Part shown: positions 56,073 to 64,000 of the stretch, piece after piece
Layout of the letters: each line of letters starts with the position of its first letter
How positions within the stretch are numbered: the first letter of the stretch is position 1
Source: Amoebidium appalachense
Taxonomy: Eukaryota; Ichthyosporea
Reading direction: 5' to 3'
Length of the DNA: 64,000 bases
NCBI GenBank assembly: GCA_963693365.1
Contig: CAVNZM010000001.1
Coordinates: forward strand, 10,292,001-10,356,000
Translations under genes and position numbers: made by a program
Notes under the pieces: generated by a model
The model's input: only the letters and a program-made list of their open reading frames with translations
What the model was told of the DNA's origin: nothing
Database searches by the model: none

Positions 56073-56441
56073 GCACCTCCTTCTTGTCAGCCCTGCTTGG
56101 TCTCACTGTTGCCCACGTTGGCCTCTCCACAGCTTGGCCGGCGGGTGGTGGGTCCGAGATGCCAATAAGCAGGCTGAGGGTGTGTATGTGTTAAAGGGGG
56201 CTTCTTCAAGGAATCCGGGTCAGGTCAGACCCGAAAAAGTCTCAAATCTAACTATCTTGAATATGGGTGGGTCACCAACATATAGCAGAACGAGCACCGG
56301 GGAAGGGGGTGGGAGGAGGGGGAGGGGGGAGGGGGGGGAGGTCACAGGTGGAGGCATCGCGAGCATGTCTGGGGCCTTGGTGGTGGTGGTGGTGGTGCGT
56401 GTGTATGTGCGGGTAGAGGGGGGAGGGGGAGGGAGGAGGGG

Positions 56442-56488
<47 letters not shown>

Positions 56489-56839
56489 CGTGTGTGTGTG
56501 AACGTGGTGATGGGTGGTGTTGGTCCGAGGGTAGAAGATAAGAGACGAGGGGGTGTGTATGTTTGTCTCCGAAGGGGGCTGGGGGGGGGGGGGGGGGAGG
56601 CGTGGAGGTGGGGAGGGGGAGAGGGGGCAGGGGAGGGGGAAGGTGGGGGAGGGGAGATGAGTATGTATACCTGTAATCCATAAGGTTGTTTGCTTGGAAG
56701 AAGTTGATGTCTCCAGCCAAGGTGGTGAAGAAATCAAACTTGACCTCCTCTGGTGGGCCATCGTGTAAATGCCCAAACAGACATCAAATGATGGGCGGTA
56801 ATGTATTATAAATAACTAAGACCGTGTGTGTATGTGTGT

Positions 56840-56911
<72 letters not shown>

Positions 56912-58077
56912 TGGGGGGGGGGGGGGGGGGTTTGAATGCGTCATAAAGTACGAAGTACACAAGAACAAACGGATAACACGATGCAGAATGCAAGCCATAC
57001 ATAAAGAGTATGCATATTAAGCAGAGCCCATCCTCAGGGGGGGCCCACGTCATCCACAGTACCCGAGTTTCGACCTATTCACCTCGATAACGAAGCCCAA
57101 CTCAGATACTGTTTCACTTGAACATGGGTAGGTCACCCGTCTTGATCAGAGACGAGCAGGGTTGCTTATGCAGGCAAGGGCAGTGGGAAAGGCCGGGGGT
57201 TAAAGTTGCAGCAGTAAGCAGAAGCAAGAAAAATATAGATAGGAACGCAGGAGACGGGGCTTCTAGGAAGCTCCCCCGTCGCTACCTAAGTCGATACTTC
57301 CCTGGCTAACATACTACACCAGCTGAAAAGAATTAAGTCCCGAAGGCCGCAGAATTCGCAATCAGAGGGGAAAATATGAGATTTGACCCACGCCGCAGGG
57401 TAGTAACACGCTTACTAGGGCGGAACTTTATTGTCTTCGAACGGAAAGCCATGTCCCCGGATGTCAGCCGGAAATATGGTATCACCCATTGCTTTGGGCT
57501 TGAAAAAAGCCAAATCGACAGTCCGAGTTATGTTACACCGGCGGGTAACATGCCGCATGGGTTCCAAGGGAGCTGTCGCCAACAGAGCGGTGTGTGCATG
57601 CGTGCGCGTAACGCAATGTGTGAAGTGTGTCTATAGCTATGAAAGGGGGTATGCAGAAGTGGACAGATGAAGTGTGTGGAGAGAAAAACAGTAAGAAGAA
57701 AAGTAGACACCGGTGTGTGCAACCCCGCACAACATACATACACACACACACACACATAAATAAGCGAAGATTACAGGTAATCAACCAGAACAACAAATGA
57801 CAAGCAAAACAACAGGCGCCAAAAAAAAAAAAAAAAAAAAAAGAAGAAGAGAGAGAGAGAGAAAGAGAAAAGGGGGGGAGAGGGGGAGGGGGAGGGGGAG
57901 GGGGGTCTTAGGGATGCTGCAGAATCGTCAGATATTAGACAAATCGTACCAATACGATCATTCTCTCATATACGAGAGAAGATTGTGACTAACGATGTGC
58001 AGAGCTGGTTAAGACCTGTTGAGTGTGCAGAGAAAATGGGAGGGGAAGGAGGAGGGGAAGGGAGGGGGGGGGGGGGG

Positions 58078-58109
<32 letters not shown>

Positions 58110-58370
58110 AATGGAAAAAAGGGATCCCATGGAGCAATAGGAAAACAGGTAGGGCAGTTGGTACCTGTAAGGGCGCAAGTATGCTGCAAACAAACCCAGA
58201 ACAGCAAAGACATGGGGAATACACTAAGATTTGCTTGCGGACAGGAACACACGCATACAGCCATACGTATATTCCACAAGGGAAACACACCAACGTGCCC
58301 GTGTGATGTTGTGTGTGCATCGATGCACTCAGTTGCGGCATTGCAGTATGCATGCATGTGAAAAGGCCGC

Positions 58371-58426
<56 letters not shown>

Positions 58427-58703
58427 CACACATACCTGCCAGGTAGAACTTTCTGTCGAGGTCTTTGTCTTTGAACACGTAGTTGCTGCCCACCTGTTCT
58501 CCCCAACCCTTTAGCATCAACCCCTCCTCCTTCTGCTCACCCCCCCACCCCGAACACACACACACACACAAACAAAAGAAAAGGACAAAGGAAGAGACAA
58601 AGAAAACCCTTTTCGAGTAATCCCAAGGAAAAAACATGTATCTCCTGTCCCCATAACCCCATTTCCCCCTCCCCTCCTCTCCCCTCCCTCCCCCTCCCCC
58701 CTC

Positions 58704-58746
<43 letters not shown>

Positions 58747-58831
58747 GGGGCCTTTCCTCGAGAGTCCAGATAATCTCCTGTTAATATGTTTGATTGTATC
58801 TAAGTTCGAAGGATTACCAAAACTAATCTAC

Positions 58832-58866
<35 letters not shown>

Positions 58867-58939
58867 ATATACACTCATATATATACATACATACATACAT
58901 ACATACATACATACATACATACATACATACATACATACA

Positions 58940-58989
<50 letters not shown>

Positions 58990-59419
58990 TCATAAAGGTG
59001 CGAACGATACCGCATACATGCCTTGTGTGGGGAGGGAGGAGGTGGCGCGGCGGGGGTGAGGGGCGATGGGGGGGAAGAGAGAGAGAGGAGGAGGGGGGGT
59101 GGGGGTGGGGGTGGGGTGGGTTGGGGAGAGGGAGCACCTTTTGAGTGTTTTGAAGGGCTTTTCCTGGCTTGGGTACTCTGCCTGTGCAAACCATCATCAG
59201 CAATCTTGCTCTTACACTACCCCTTTATCGACAAAAAGGACAGGCGGGAGAGCAAGAGAGAGCAGTATACACACATATATACACACGGCACACACGCATG
59301 CCCGCAAATACACACACACACACACACAAATGCACGCACGCACACACGTACAAACAAACGCAAAAGCACACACAAAAGCACAAATGCACATAGAAAGAAG
59401 CAAACGCAAGCGTGCTTGC

Positions 59420-59502
<83 letters not shown>

Positions 59503-59551
59503 TCACAACTAGACAGGCAGGCAGGCTCAGGCAGGCAGGCAGACACGTGCG

Positions 59552-59636
<85 letters not shown>

Positions 59637-59685
59637 CCACAACTAGACAAACACGCAGGCTCAGGCAGGCAGGCAGACACGTACG

Positions 59686-59778
<93 letters not shown>

Positions 59779-60195
59779 TTCAAGTCGTAGATTGCATTTA
59801 CGCCATTTGGGGGGTTGTAGAGCACGTTGTTGAAGATGATGACGTAGTGAGTGAACCCCGGCAACCGGCATCGCTACGTGTGCAATTTTAATTAGACTTG
59901 GCAAAAATACGAAAATAAGGAGATAAAAAGGTAAATATACCGAAAAAAAGAAGACAAAAAGAGAAATGTATACAGAAAAGAAAACAAAAAAGAAAAATGC
60001 AATAAAAAAGAAGATAAAATGATAAATGCACGAAAAAAGAAGGCAAAAAGATAGATACTAAAAGTGGAAGACAAAAAGACTAATATATGAAAAAAGAAGA
60101 TAAAAGGATAGATTTACGAAAATAAGGTCTGTACATACTGTGTGGAACGGCACAGAACCCATTTGGGTTTGTCCATGAAGGAGATCCTCAATGGA

Positions 60196-60265
<70 letters not shown>

Positions 60266-61725
60266 TTTTCGTGTGTGGCTACATGCGCCGGTGCATGTGT
60301 GTGTACCCGGGCACACACATGTCTGGGTGCATGGCTGAGTGTTGGTGTGTGCGGGCGCATGCGCGGCTGCATGCGCATGCGCGTGTGTGCGTGTATGTGT
60401 GTGTGTGTGCGCGCGCGCACGTGCTGTGTGCCTGCCTGCCTGAGTGTGCGCCTGCCTGAGTGTGTGCCTGTTTACGTGTTCATGCCCGCGCGTGTGTGGC
60501 TGCGTGGCTGAAAGTGGATGCGCGCTCTTGCATGCGCATGGAGGTGAGTGAGTATGGGTGTGTACATGTCTGCGTGTGGGCAAGAAGGGAGGGTGGGTGG
60601 GTGGGAGGGGTGGGTGGGAGGGAGGGAGGAAGGGAGGGAGGAGTGTGAGATGGGGGAAGGATAATGAAAAAGGGCAGAGCCTAGTGCGTACCATCAAACC
60701 GAACACCTTCATGATAAGAGACTCTGGGTGGTCGGTCAGGTGTTGGTAGTAGGCGGGCAGTACCTCAAGAAACGTCAAAACCTGCAGAAAAAATCTTAAT
60801 AACACCGTTTTTTGCTTCTGATAACCTTTGTTCATCAACATAAATGTTTTCAATTCTTAATACCATAGTTTTTGCTCCTGATAACTTTTACCATAGTTTT
60901 TGCTTCTCAAAACCTTTTTTCATTGATACAAAGATTCGTAACACCATAGTTTTTGCTTCTAATAAACTTTTTTCATCAACATAAATTTCATTTTTTCATT
61001 GATACAAAGATTCGTAACACCATAGTTTTTGCTTCTAATAACCTTTATTCATCAACATAAATTTCAATTCTTAACACCATATTTTTTGCTTCTAGTAAAC
61101 TTTCTTCGTCTAAATCAGATGTTTTCAATTCTTAATACCATAGTTTTTTCTTCTAATAAAGTTTTTTCATCAACATAAACGTTTTCAATTCTTAACACCA
61201 TAGTTTTTGCTTCTAATAACCTGTCTTCATCAACATATATGTTTTCAATTCTTAACACCATAAACTTTTTTTCTAATAACCTTTCTTGATCAACATAAAA
61301 GTTTTCAATTCTTCACACTGTTGTTTTTGCTTCTAATAACCTTTCTTGATCAACATATAAGTTTTCAAATCTTAACACTATAGTTTTTGCTTCTAATACC
61401 TTTTCTTCATCAACATATATGTTTTCAGGCAGGCAATGCTTCAAGAAACGTCACAACTTGCAAGGGATATGCTTATTACTACTGGATCTTTCATAGTGTT
61501 ATTCTTATATTATTGTTAACACATTTTGCTTCTTTTCCTTTCCTTTTCGGGAAATTAATGTTGGAATTTCCATAGTGTTGATGCTTATCTCTATGTTAAC
61601 ACATTTTGCTGGTTTGATTTCTTTTTAGGGGATTGTTAAACTTCACACAGTTTTCTTCTTTTTTATCTCTTTTTGGGTGGATTGTTAACTTTAAACGCAC
61701 ATGGACACGCACAAGCGCGCACGCG

Positions 61726-61796
<71 letters not shown>

Positions 61797-61933
61797 ACAC
61801 ACACACACACACACATACATGCACACACGCACAGGCACAGGCACGCACGCAGGCACACACGCACACGCACACACACATGCACACGCACACGCATATGCAC
61901 ATGTACCTACCCATGCCCAGGCATAAGCACTCC

Positions 61934-61993
<60 letters not shown>

Positions 61994-62331
61994 CACCCCA
62001 ACCCACACACACCAACACACACATGCACGCACCCACACATGAACGAGCACACACGTGCACTCACCTCGTCATGGGGGATGGTCTTAAGCATATATCTGTT
62101 GTCGTCAGAGAGCAAGAACAGAGACCCACTCCGCCCTGCACCTTCCTGCGGCCCACCAACAACCAACACAACTTAGTGCTTGTTTTAAAAAAAAAGAGGG
62201 GGGGGGGGGGGGGAGGGGGGGGGGGGCAACTAAATGATCTTTCTTCCTGTTTTGTATGGTATTACATATATATGCAATCATCATCCGACCTCCATGTAGC
62301 TGATATAACGATGACGGAATACCGAGCAACA

Positions 62332-62367
<36 letters not shown>

Positions 62368-63593
62368 AAAAAAGGAAAAAAATAAATAAATAAAAAATAA
62401 AATCTGAGACTTGTCTCTATGACTCGAGTAAACATCATAAAGCCCTGTTTGACACACTATGCTTGACTAATGGTTAGGCATCCACACACCGTAAGGCTAA
62501 TGCCTGCATGTCGACATTTTGTAGCACGGAAAGACTGCAACTCACACGAACCCAAAATCCTTTGACTCCGGATAATAATATATTAGGAGTATTCAATGCG
62601 CTATTCATAGACCTTACCGAGAGCCACATCGTGGAATAAAATGTAGCATGCTGGATATAGAAAATGGGCCCGAATCCTCCTTCATTTATAAATATCAGCC
62701 CTCTAGACATACTATAAGCCTAACAATGCTGAGCTCAAATTATTCACAATGAAACGACGTTTTTTTCAATACCAATTGGCCCTTAGCGCGAAGAAAAACC
62801 ACTGTTTTTGTCTAAGTAGGGCTTGGTTTTGTAGTACGCCAGGCCGCCGCCAGCGGCCTCCCTGCCCGCCAGTTCGATCAGCGGCGGCCGACGCATTGGG
62901 GGGAGACTTTGAATTTGAGCTAAATGTTTTGATTGGTCGAAACTGATATGAAACTCAAACTTTCAAACTTTCGTTACTATTAAGGGGGTGTGCATCACAG
63001 TTCTACTATACGAAGTTTGCGGCTTTGTCTTGCGCTCGGTATATAAAGATATCAAAATAAGCGTTTTTGTCTCCTGCGTATTTTCTACTAAGCATGTAAT
63101 GGGTTTTGGCCGCAATGAAAGCTAATAAATAGAAAAAAAGGTCAATTTCATATGTCTTTCCTATGATCGCTATGCTTCATTTTATTCGGTCGATCTGAGC
63201 CGCTGGCCGCCGCGGTAAGGTCTATTGCCACTTTCTCTACAGAAAAGCTCTGAGAACGGGTCAAAAAAAATCTAGCTCCCTCATACTTATGACACACATG
63301 TATTCCTCAACAGAAACATGCGCGCGCACACCTCTTTTACTTCCACAAACATTCCGACCCTCGAACACAACCAGAATCCAGAAATACAACCCGTCTTCCA
63401 ATCCCCTTTGTCTGACCCACAACACAGCCATACAGGCACGCAGCCATGCAGGCACACAGGTGCACAGGCACAAAGCACACATGTACACACAGACACGCAC
63501 CCACACACACCCCATATACACAATCACCCACCATCACACACACACCAGACGCATGCACGAGCAAGCGGACCCCCCCCCCCCCCCCCCCCCCCT

Positions 63594-63632
<39 letters not shown>

Positions 63633-63858
63633 AAAAAAAAAAAACCAACCACAACCACCATTGCAACCACCCCCACCACCACCCCCACCACCATCACACA
63701 GGCACATACACACACCCACCCACCCACACACCCACACACCCACACACACACACCTTTGCAACCAGCTTTTCTTCAGGCAGGGTCCACGACACCTGGTAGT
63801 CTTTGGTGTGTATGTCATACATCTCGCGGATATTGCGAAACACCTTGGGTGCATAGTC
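51830..63858 (-). CDS. Phosphatidylinositol phosphate kinase, PIP4K-like activation loop, C-terminal exons a-m (5' end outside window)
   Basis: Thirteen exons total 1212 nt (403 residues plus stop). The enzyme phosphorylates phosphatidylinositol monophosphate at membranes. Exon a reads [20 protein letters not shown]. Exon b has [19 protein letters not shown], with the ATP-binding Lys. Exon c reads [20 protein letters not shown]. Exon d ends IYDLKG, the family DLKGS block. Exon e has FKDKDLDR, exons f/g join as [14 protein letters not shown] (family MDYSLL), and exon h has [20 protein letters not shown]. Exon i reads [20 protein letters not shown]. At the substrate-specificity position of the activation loop the sequence is KKxAH. 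As I recall, type II PIP4K enzymes have Ala there (KKAAH) and type I have Glu (KKLEH). The N-lobe text is as close to PIP5K as to PIP4K, so the subclass is uncertain. About 135 residues (exons j-m), with a coiled-coil-like segment, follow the kinase fold, where PIP4K normally ends. Confidence 0.9.
52000..52066. repeat. (GT)n array near the last PIP kinase acceptor
   Basis: About 66 bp of GT next to a G run (51967-51997). Confidence 0.93.
52157..52275 (-). repeat. Two short R2 tail fragments
   Basis: GATGTATGCGTTAGAGCGTT-GGAAATATGGAGG (52155-52188) and GATGTATTGGTTAGAAGTGA (52232-52251) follow G runs on the plus strand, i.e. C-tailed R2 tails in sense in the last PIP kinase intron. Confidence 0.5.
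52564..52704 (-). CDS. PIP kinase exon l (C-terminal extension)
   Basis: Acceptor TATCACAG, donor GGCCAG|GTAGGA. 47 codons, acidic and Ser-rich then Met-rich ([20 protein letters not shown]). No domain recognised. Confidence 0.75.
53258..53333. repeat. (CA)n array abutting the PIP kinase exon k donor
   Basis: In the gene sense the donor GT is the first unit. Confidence 0.93.
53335..53430 (-). CDS. PIP kinase exon k (coiled-coil-like segment)
   Basis: Acceptor TGGCCAG. Encodes [20 protein letters not shown], then [12 protein letters not shown]; leucines at heptad-like spacing suggest a coiled coil. The donor opens into (GT)n. A partial copy lies upstream at 53538-53640. Confidence 0.8.
53538..53640 (-). 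pseudogene. Tandem copy of the 5' end of PIP kinase exon k plus intron flank
   Basis: It repeats 53402-53532 with about 95% identity over the exon start, the acceptor TGGCCAG and about 60 bases of intron. In the exon phase it reads [20 protein letters not shown]. A roughly 28-bp stretch is missing compared with the first copy. Confidence 0.88.
53768..53853 (-). repeat. R2 right-half copy
   Basis: The minus strand includes TTTGTGACGTTCTATGTTTT, TTTTGGTGTCTCCTCGATGT, TTCCAACCCTCTTCCTCTTA and TGCATACATCCCC. PIP kinase intron between exons j and k. Confidence 0.65.
54179..54254. repeat. (CA)n array
   Basis: About 74 bp after a C run; PIP kinase intron between exons j and k. Confidence 0.93.
54298..54368 (-). 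CDS. PIP kinase exon j (C-terminal extension)
   Basis: Acceptor TTTGCAG. Encodes [20 protein letters not shown], then LQKK. No family match recognised; phase is consistent with its neighbours. Confidence 0.75.
54923..55025 (-). CDS. PIP kinase exon i (end of kinase fold)
   Basis: Encodes [20 protein letters not shown], then [14 protein letters not shown]; family ISTV.PE.Y..RF..F. Donor AAAG|GTGGGC, phase 1. Confidence 0.9.
55743..55838 (-). CDS. PIP kinase exon h (metal-binding Asp and activation loop)
   Basis: Encodes [20 protein letters not shown], then [18 protein letters not shown] matches the IIDIL(T/Q) block; [10 protein letters not shown] aligns with PIP4K KKKAAHAAKT. Confidence 0.92.
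56077..56173 (-). CDS. PIP kinase exon g (MDYSLL continuation)
   Basis: Acceptor ACCCTCAG. The split codon becomes Ser, giving [12 protein letters not shown], the family signature. It continues [20 protein letters not shown]. The donor opens into (GT)n. Confidence 0.93.
56191..56240 (+). mobile_element. Truncated copy of the TTAA MITE-like element
   Basis: TTAAAGGGGGCTTCTTC, then CCGGGTCAGGTCAGACCCGAAA, repeats the left half of the 51675 element with a few substitutions, inside the PIP kinase intron upstream of exon g. No right terminus was seen. Confidence 0.6.
56671..56749 (-). CDS. PIP kinase exon f
   Basis: Acceptor CCACCAG. Encodes [20 protein letters not shown], then NNLMDY with the next codon split. 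Donor TACAG|GTATAC. Confidence 0.92.
56826..56911. repeat. (GT)n array joined to the R1 tail
   Basis: GT array, then 20 G, then the R1 copy at 56931 (plus-strand order). Confidence 0.93.
56931..57171 (-). repeat. R1 dispersed repeat, full-length copy
   Basis: Matches the 11834 copy end to end on the minus strand, including CATAAGCAACCCTGCTCG and TGATCAAGACGGGTGACC. PIP kinase intron between exons e and f, sense; its C tail abuts a (CA)n tract on the sense strand. Confidence 0.85.
57172..58020 (-). other. PIP kinase intron between exons e and f, non-repetitive part
   Basis: About 550 bp of non-repetitive sequence (57172-57720), then short CA, A and GA/G-rich tracts (57735-57905). No coding domain recognised on either strand. 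Confidence 0.5.
58370..58428. repeat. (CAGG)n tetranucleotide array
   Basis: About 14 units of GGCA/CAGG, six bases before the donor side of PIP kinase exon e. Confidence 0.9.
58436..58493 (-). CDS. PIP kinase exon e
   Basis: Acceptor GAACAG, donor GCAG|GTATGT. Encodes [19 protein letters not shown] (PIP4K: DLPTFKDNDFL). Spliced to exon d it gives DLKG-VGSN, two residues more than the family DLKGS. Confidence 0.85.
58832..58984. repeat. Compound (TA)n-(CATA)n-(TA)n array
   Basis: (TA)n at 58832-58857, about 14 CATA units (58885-58942), then (TA)n to 58984. PIP kinase intron. Confidence 0.9.
59421..59776. repeat. Three (CA)n arrays separated by two copies of a roughly 60-bp spacer
   Basis: The spacers at 59502-59552 and 59634-59688 share CACAACTAGACA, GCAGGCTCAGGCAGGCAGGC and AGACACGT.CGAACACAC, giving a higher-order repeat of about 133 bp. 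The last array ends at the donor of PIP kinase exon d. Confidence 0.85.
59775..59873 (-). CDS. PIP kinase exon d (DLKG motif)
   Basis: Acceptor CACGTAG. Encodes [20 protein letters not shown], then [10 protein letters not shown]. The 3' end is ambiguous between two GT donors two bases apart (ending at 59777 or 59775); 59775 is chosen because it keeps exon e in frame. Confidence 0.88.
60199..60255. repeat. (GT)n array followed by GCGCGC and GT/GC-rich sequence
   Basis: About 55 bp of GT, then degenerate GTGC-rich sequence to about 60560. PIP kinase intron between exons c and d. Confidence 0.9.
60692..60781 (-). CDS. PIP kinase exon c
   Basis: Acceptor TTCTGCAG. Encodes [20 protein letters not shown] and [10 protein letters not shown]; family FL..LP.YY.HL..NP.SLL..F.GL. 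Its 5' end is copied beyond a minisatellite at 61428-61462. Confidence 0.93.
60790..61427. repeat. Minisatellite, about 11 units of 57-60 bp
   Basis: Each unit contains ACCATAGTTTTTGCTTCTAA, TAACCTTTCTTCATCAACAT and AAATGTTTTCAATTCTTAAC, with small indels. It fills the PIP kinase intron next to exon c, between the real exon start and its partial copy. Confidence 0.92.
61428..61462 (-). pseudogene. Copy of the 5' end of PIP kinase exon c
   Basis: The minus strand reads CTTGCAAGTTGTGACGTTTC-TTGAAGCATTGCC, matching the exon c start (CTGCAG|GTTTTGACGTTTCTTGAGGTACTGCC). The acceptor AG is altered. A roughly 640-bp minisatellite separates the two. Confidence 0.8.
61724..61990. repeat. (CA)n, degenerate CA/CG and (GA)n
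   Basis: (CA)n 61735-61787, mixed CA/GCAC to 61910, (GA)n 61939-61989. PIP kinase intron between exons b and c. Confidence 0.9.
62065..62145 (-). CDS. PIP kinase exon b (glycine loop and ATP Lys)
   Basis: Encodes [20 protein letters not shown], then KTIPHDE; family pattern G.SGS.F..S.D..F.IKT. Donor GAG|GTGAGT. Confidence 0.93.
62146..63753 (-). other. PIP kinase intron between exons a and b
   Basis: Contains a G run (62198-62226), C then A runs (62333-62373), a non-repetitive AT-balanced stretch (62400-63290), CA-rich sequence, C then A runs (63570-63643) and ACC/CCA-rich sequence to the donor of exon a. No exon recognised. Confidence 0.55.
63754..63858 (-). CDS. PIP kinase exon a
   Basis: Acceptor GTGTAG. 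Encodes [20 protein letters not shown], then [15 protein letters not shown] (family Y.P.VFR.LRE.F.I...DY). Donor AAG|GTGTGTG running into GT repeats. Phase 0 at both ends. Confidence 0.9.
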
Positions 63859-64000
63859 CTACACACAAGCATGGTTAGAAACAACACAAAAAAAACGATG
63901 GTTCAGATACCCCACTTGCTCTGGTTTTGACCTTTTGTACATTGGCTAGCCACGAGCAGACACAGTATCTTACTGAACTCGTAATAATTAAAAACCTAAA

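Noticed and set aside
57376-57670. Open frames in the PIP kinase intron, with a Cys/Arg-rich product
   Set aside because: Short, overlapping in two frames, and no family recognised.
59212-59776. CRISPR-like array of repeats and spacers
   Set aside because: The repeats are CA microsatellites and CAGG units with near-identical spacers in a eukaryotic intron; no cas genes.

Overview
This is nuclear DNA from an intron-rich eukaryote. It carries four protein-coding genes split into 60 recognised coding exons, all with GT-AG introns. The introns are packed with long homopolymeric C/G runs, (CA)n/(GT)n microsatellites and short dispersed repeats. The proteins resemble animal orthologues closely (DHX16 and CARM1 align exon by exon with the human proteins as I remember them). 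I infer an opisthokont, perhaps a unicellular holozoan, but the window does not fix the species. No prokaryotic, viral, CRISPR, rRNA or tRNA feature was found.

Layout. (1) 1-3548, plus strand: the last three coding exons of a DNA ligase I gene (LIG1); its 5' part lies left of the window. (2) 5842-17878, plus strand: a complete 13-exon CARM1/PRMT4 arginine methyltransferase gene, with an apparent one-base frameshift in the last exon. (3) 20380-48832, minus strand: a complete 31-exon DHX16/Prp2 DEAH-box splicing helicase gene, coding for 1059 residues over 28 kb and convergent with CARM1. (4) 51830-63858, minus strand: the last 13 coding exons of a phosphatidylinositol phosphate kinase. Its activation loop is PIP4K-like and it has an unusual C-terminal extension; its 5' part lies right of the window. 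The genes belong to unrelated housekeeping pathways (DNA joining, histone/RNP methylation, spliceosome activation, phosphoinositide signalling) and do not form an obvious cluster.

Non-coding architecture is the striking part. Many (CA)n tracts end exactly in an acceptor AG, and many (GT)n tracts begin exactly at a donor GT. Two dispersed repeat families (called R1 and R2 here) end in C runs, and all recognised copies lie in the sense orientation of their host gene. At least five exons have nearby decayed copies of one end, including the splice site, inside adjacent introns. A 140-bp TTAA-flanked MITE-like element sits just downstream of the PIP kinase stop codon.

Exon boundaries were set by hand from reading-frame continuity, splice consensus and remembered family conservation. 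Reading phase is consistent across all exons of all four genes except at the two places flagged (CARM1 last exon; PIP kinase exon d/e junction).
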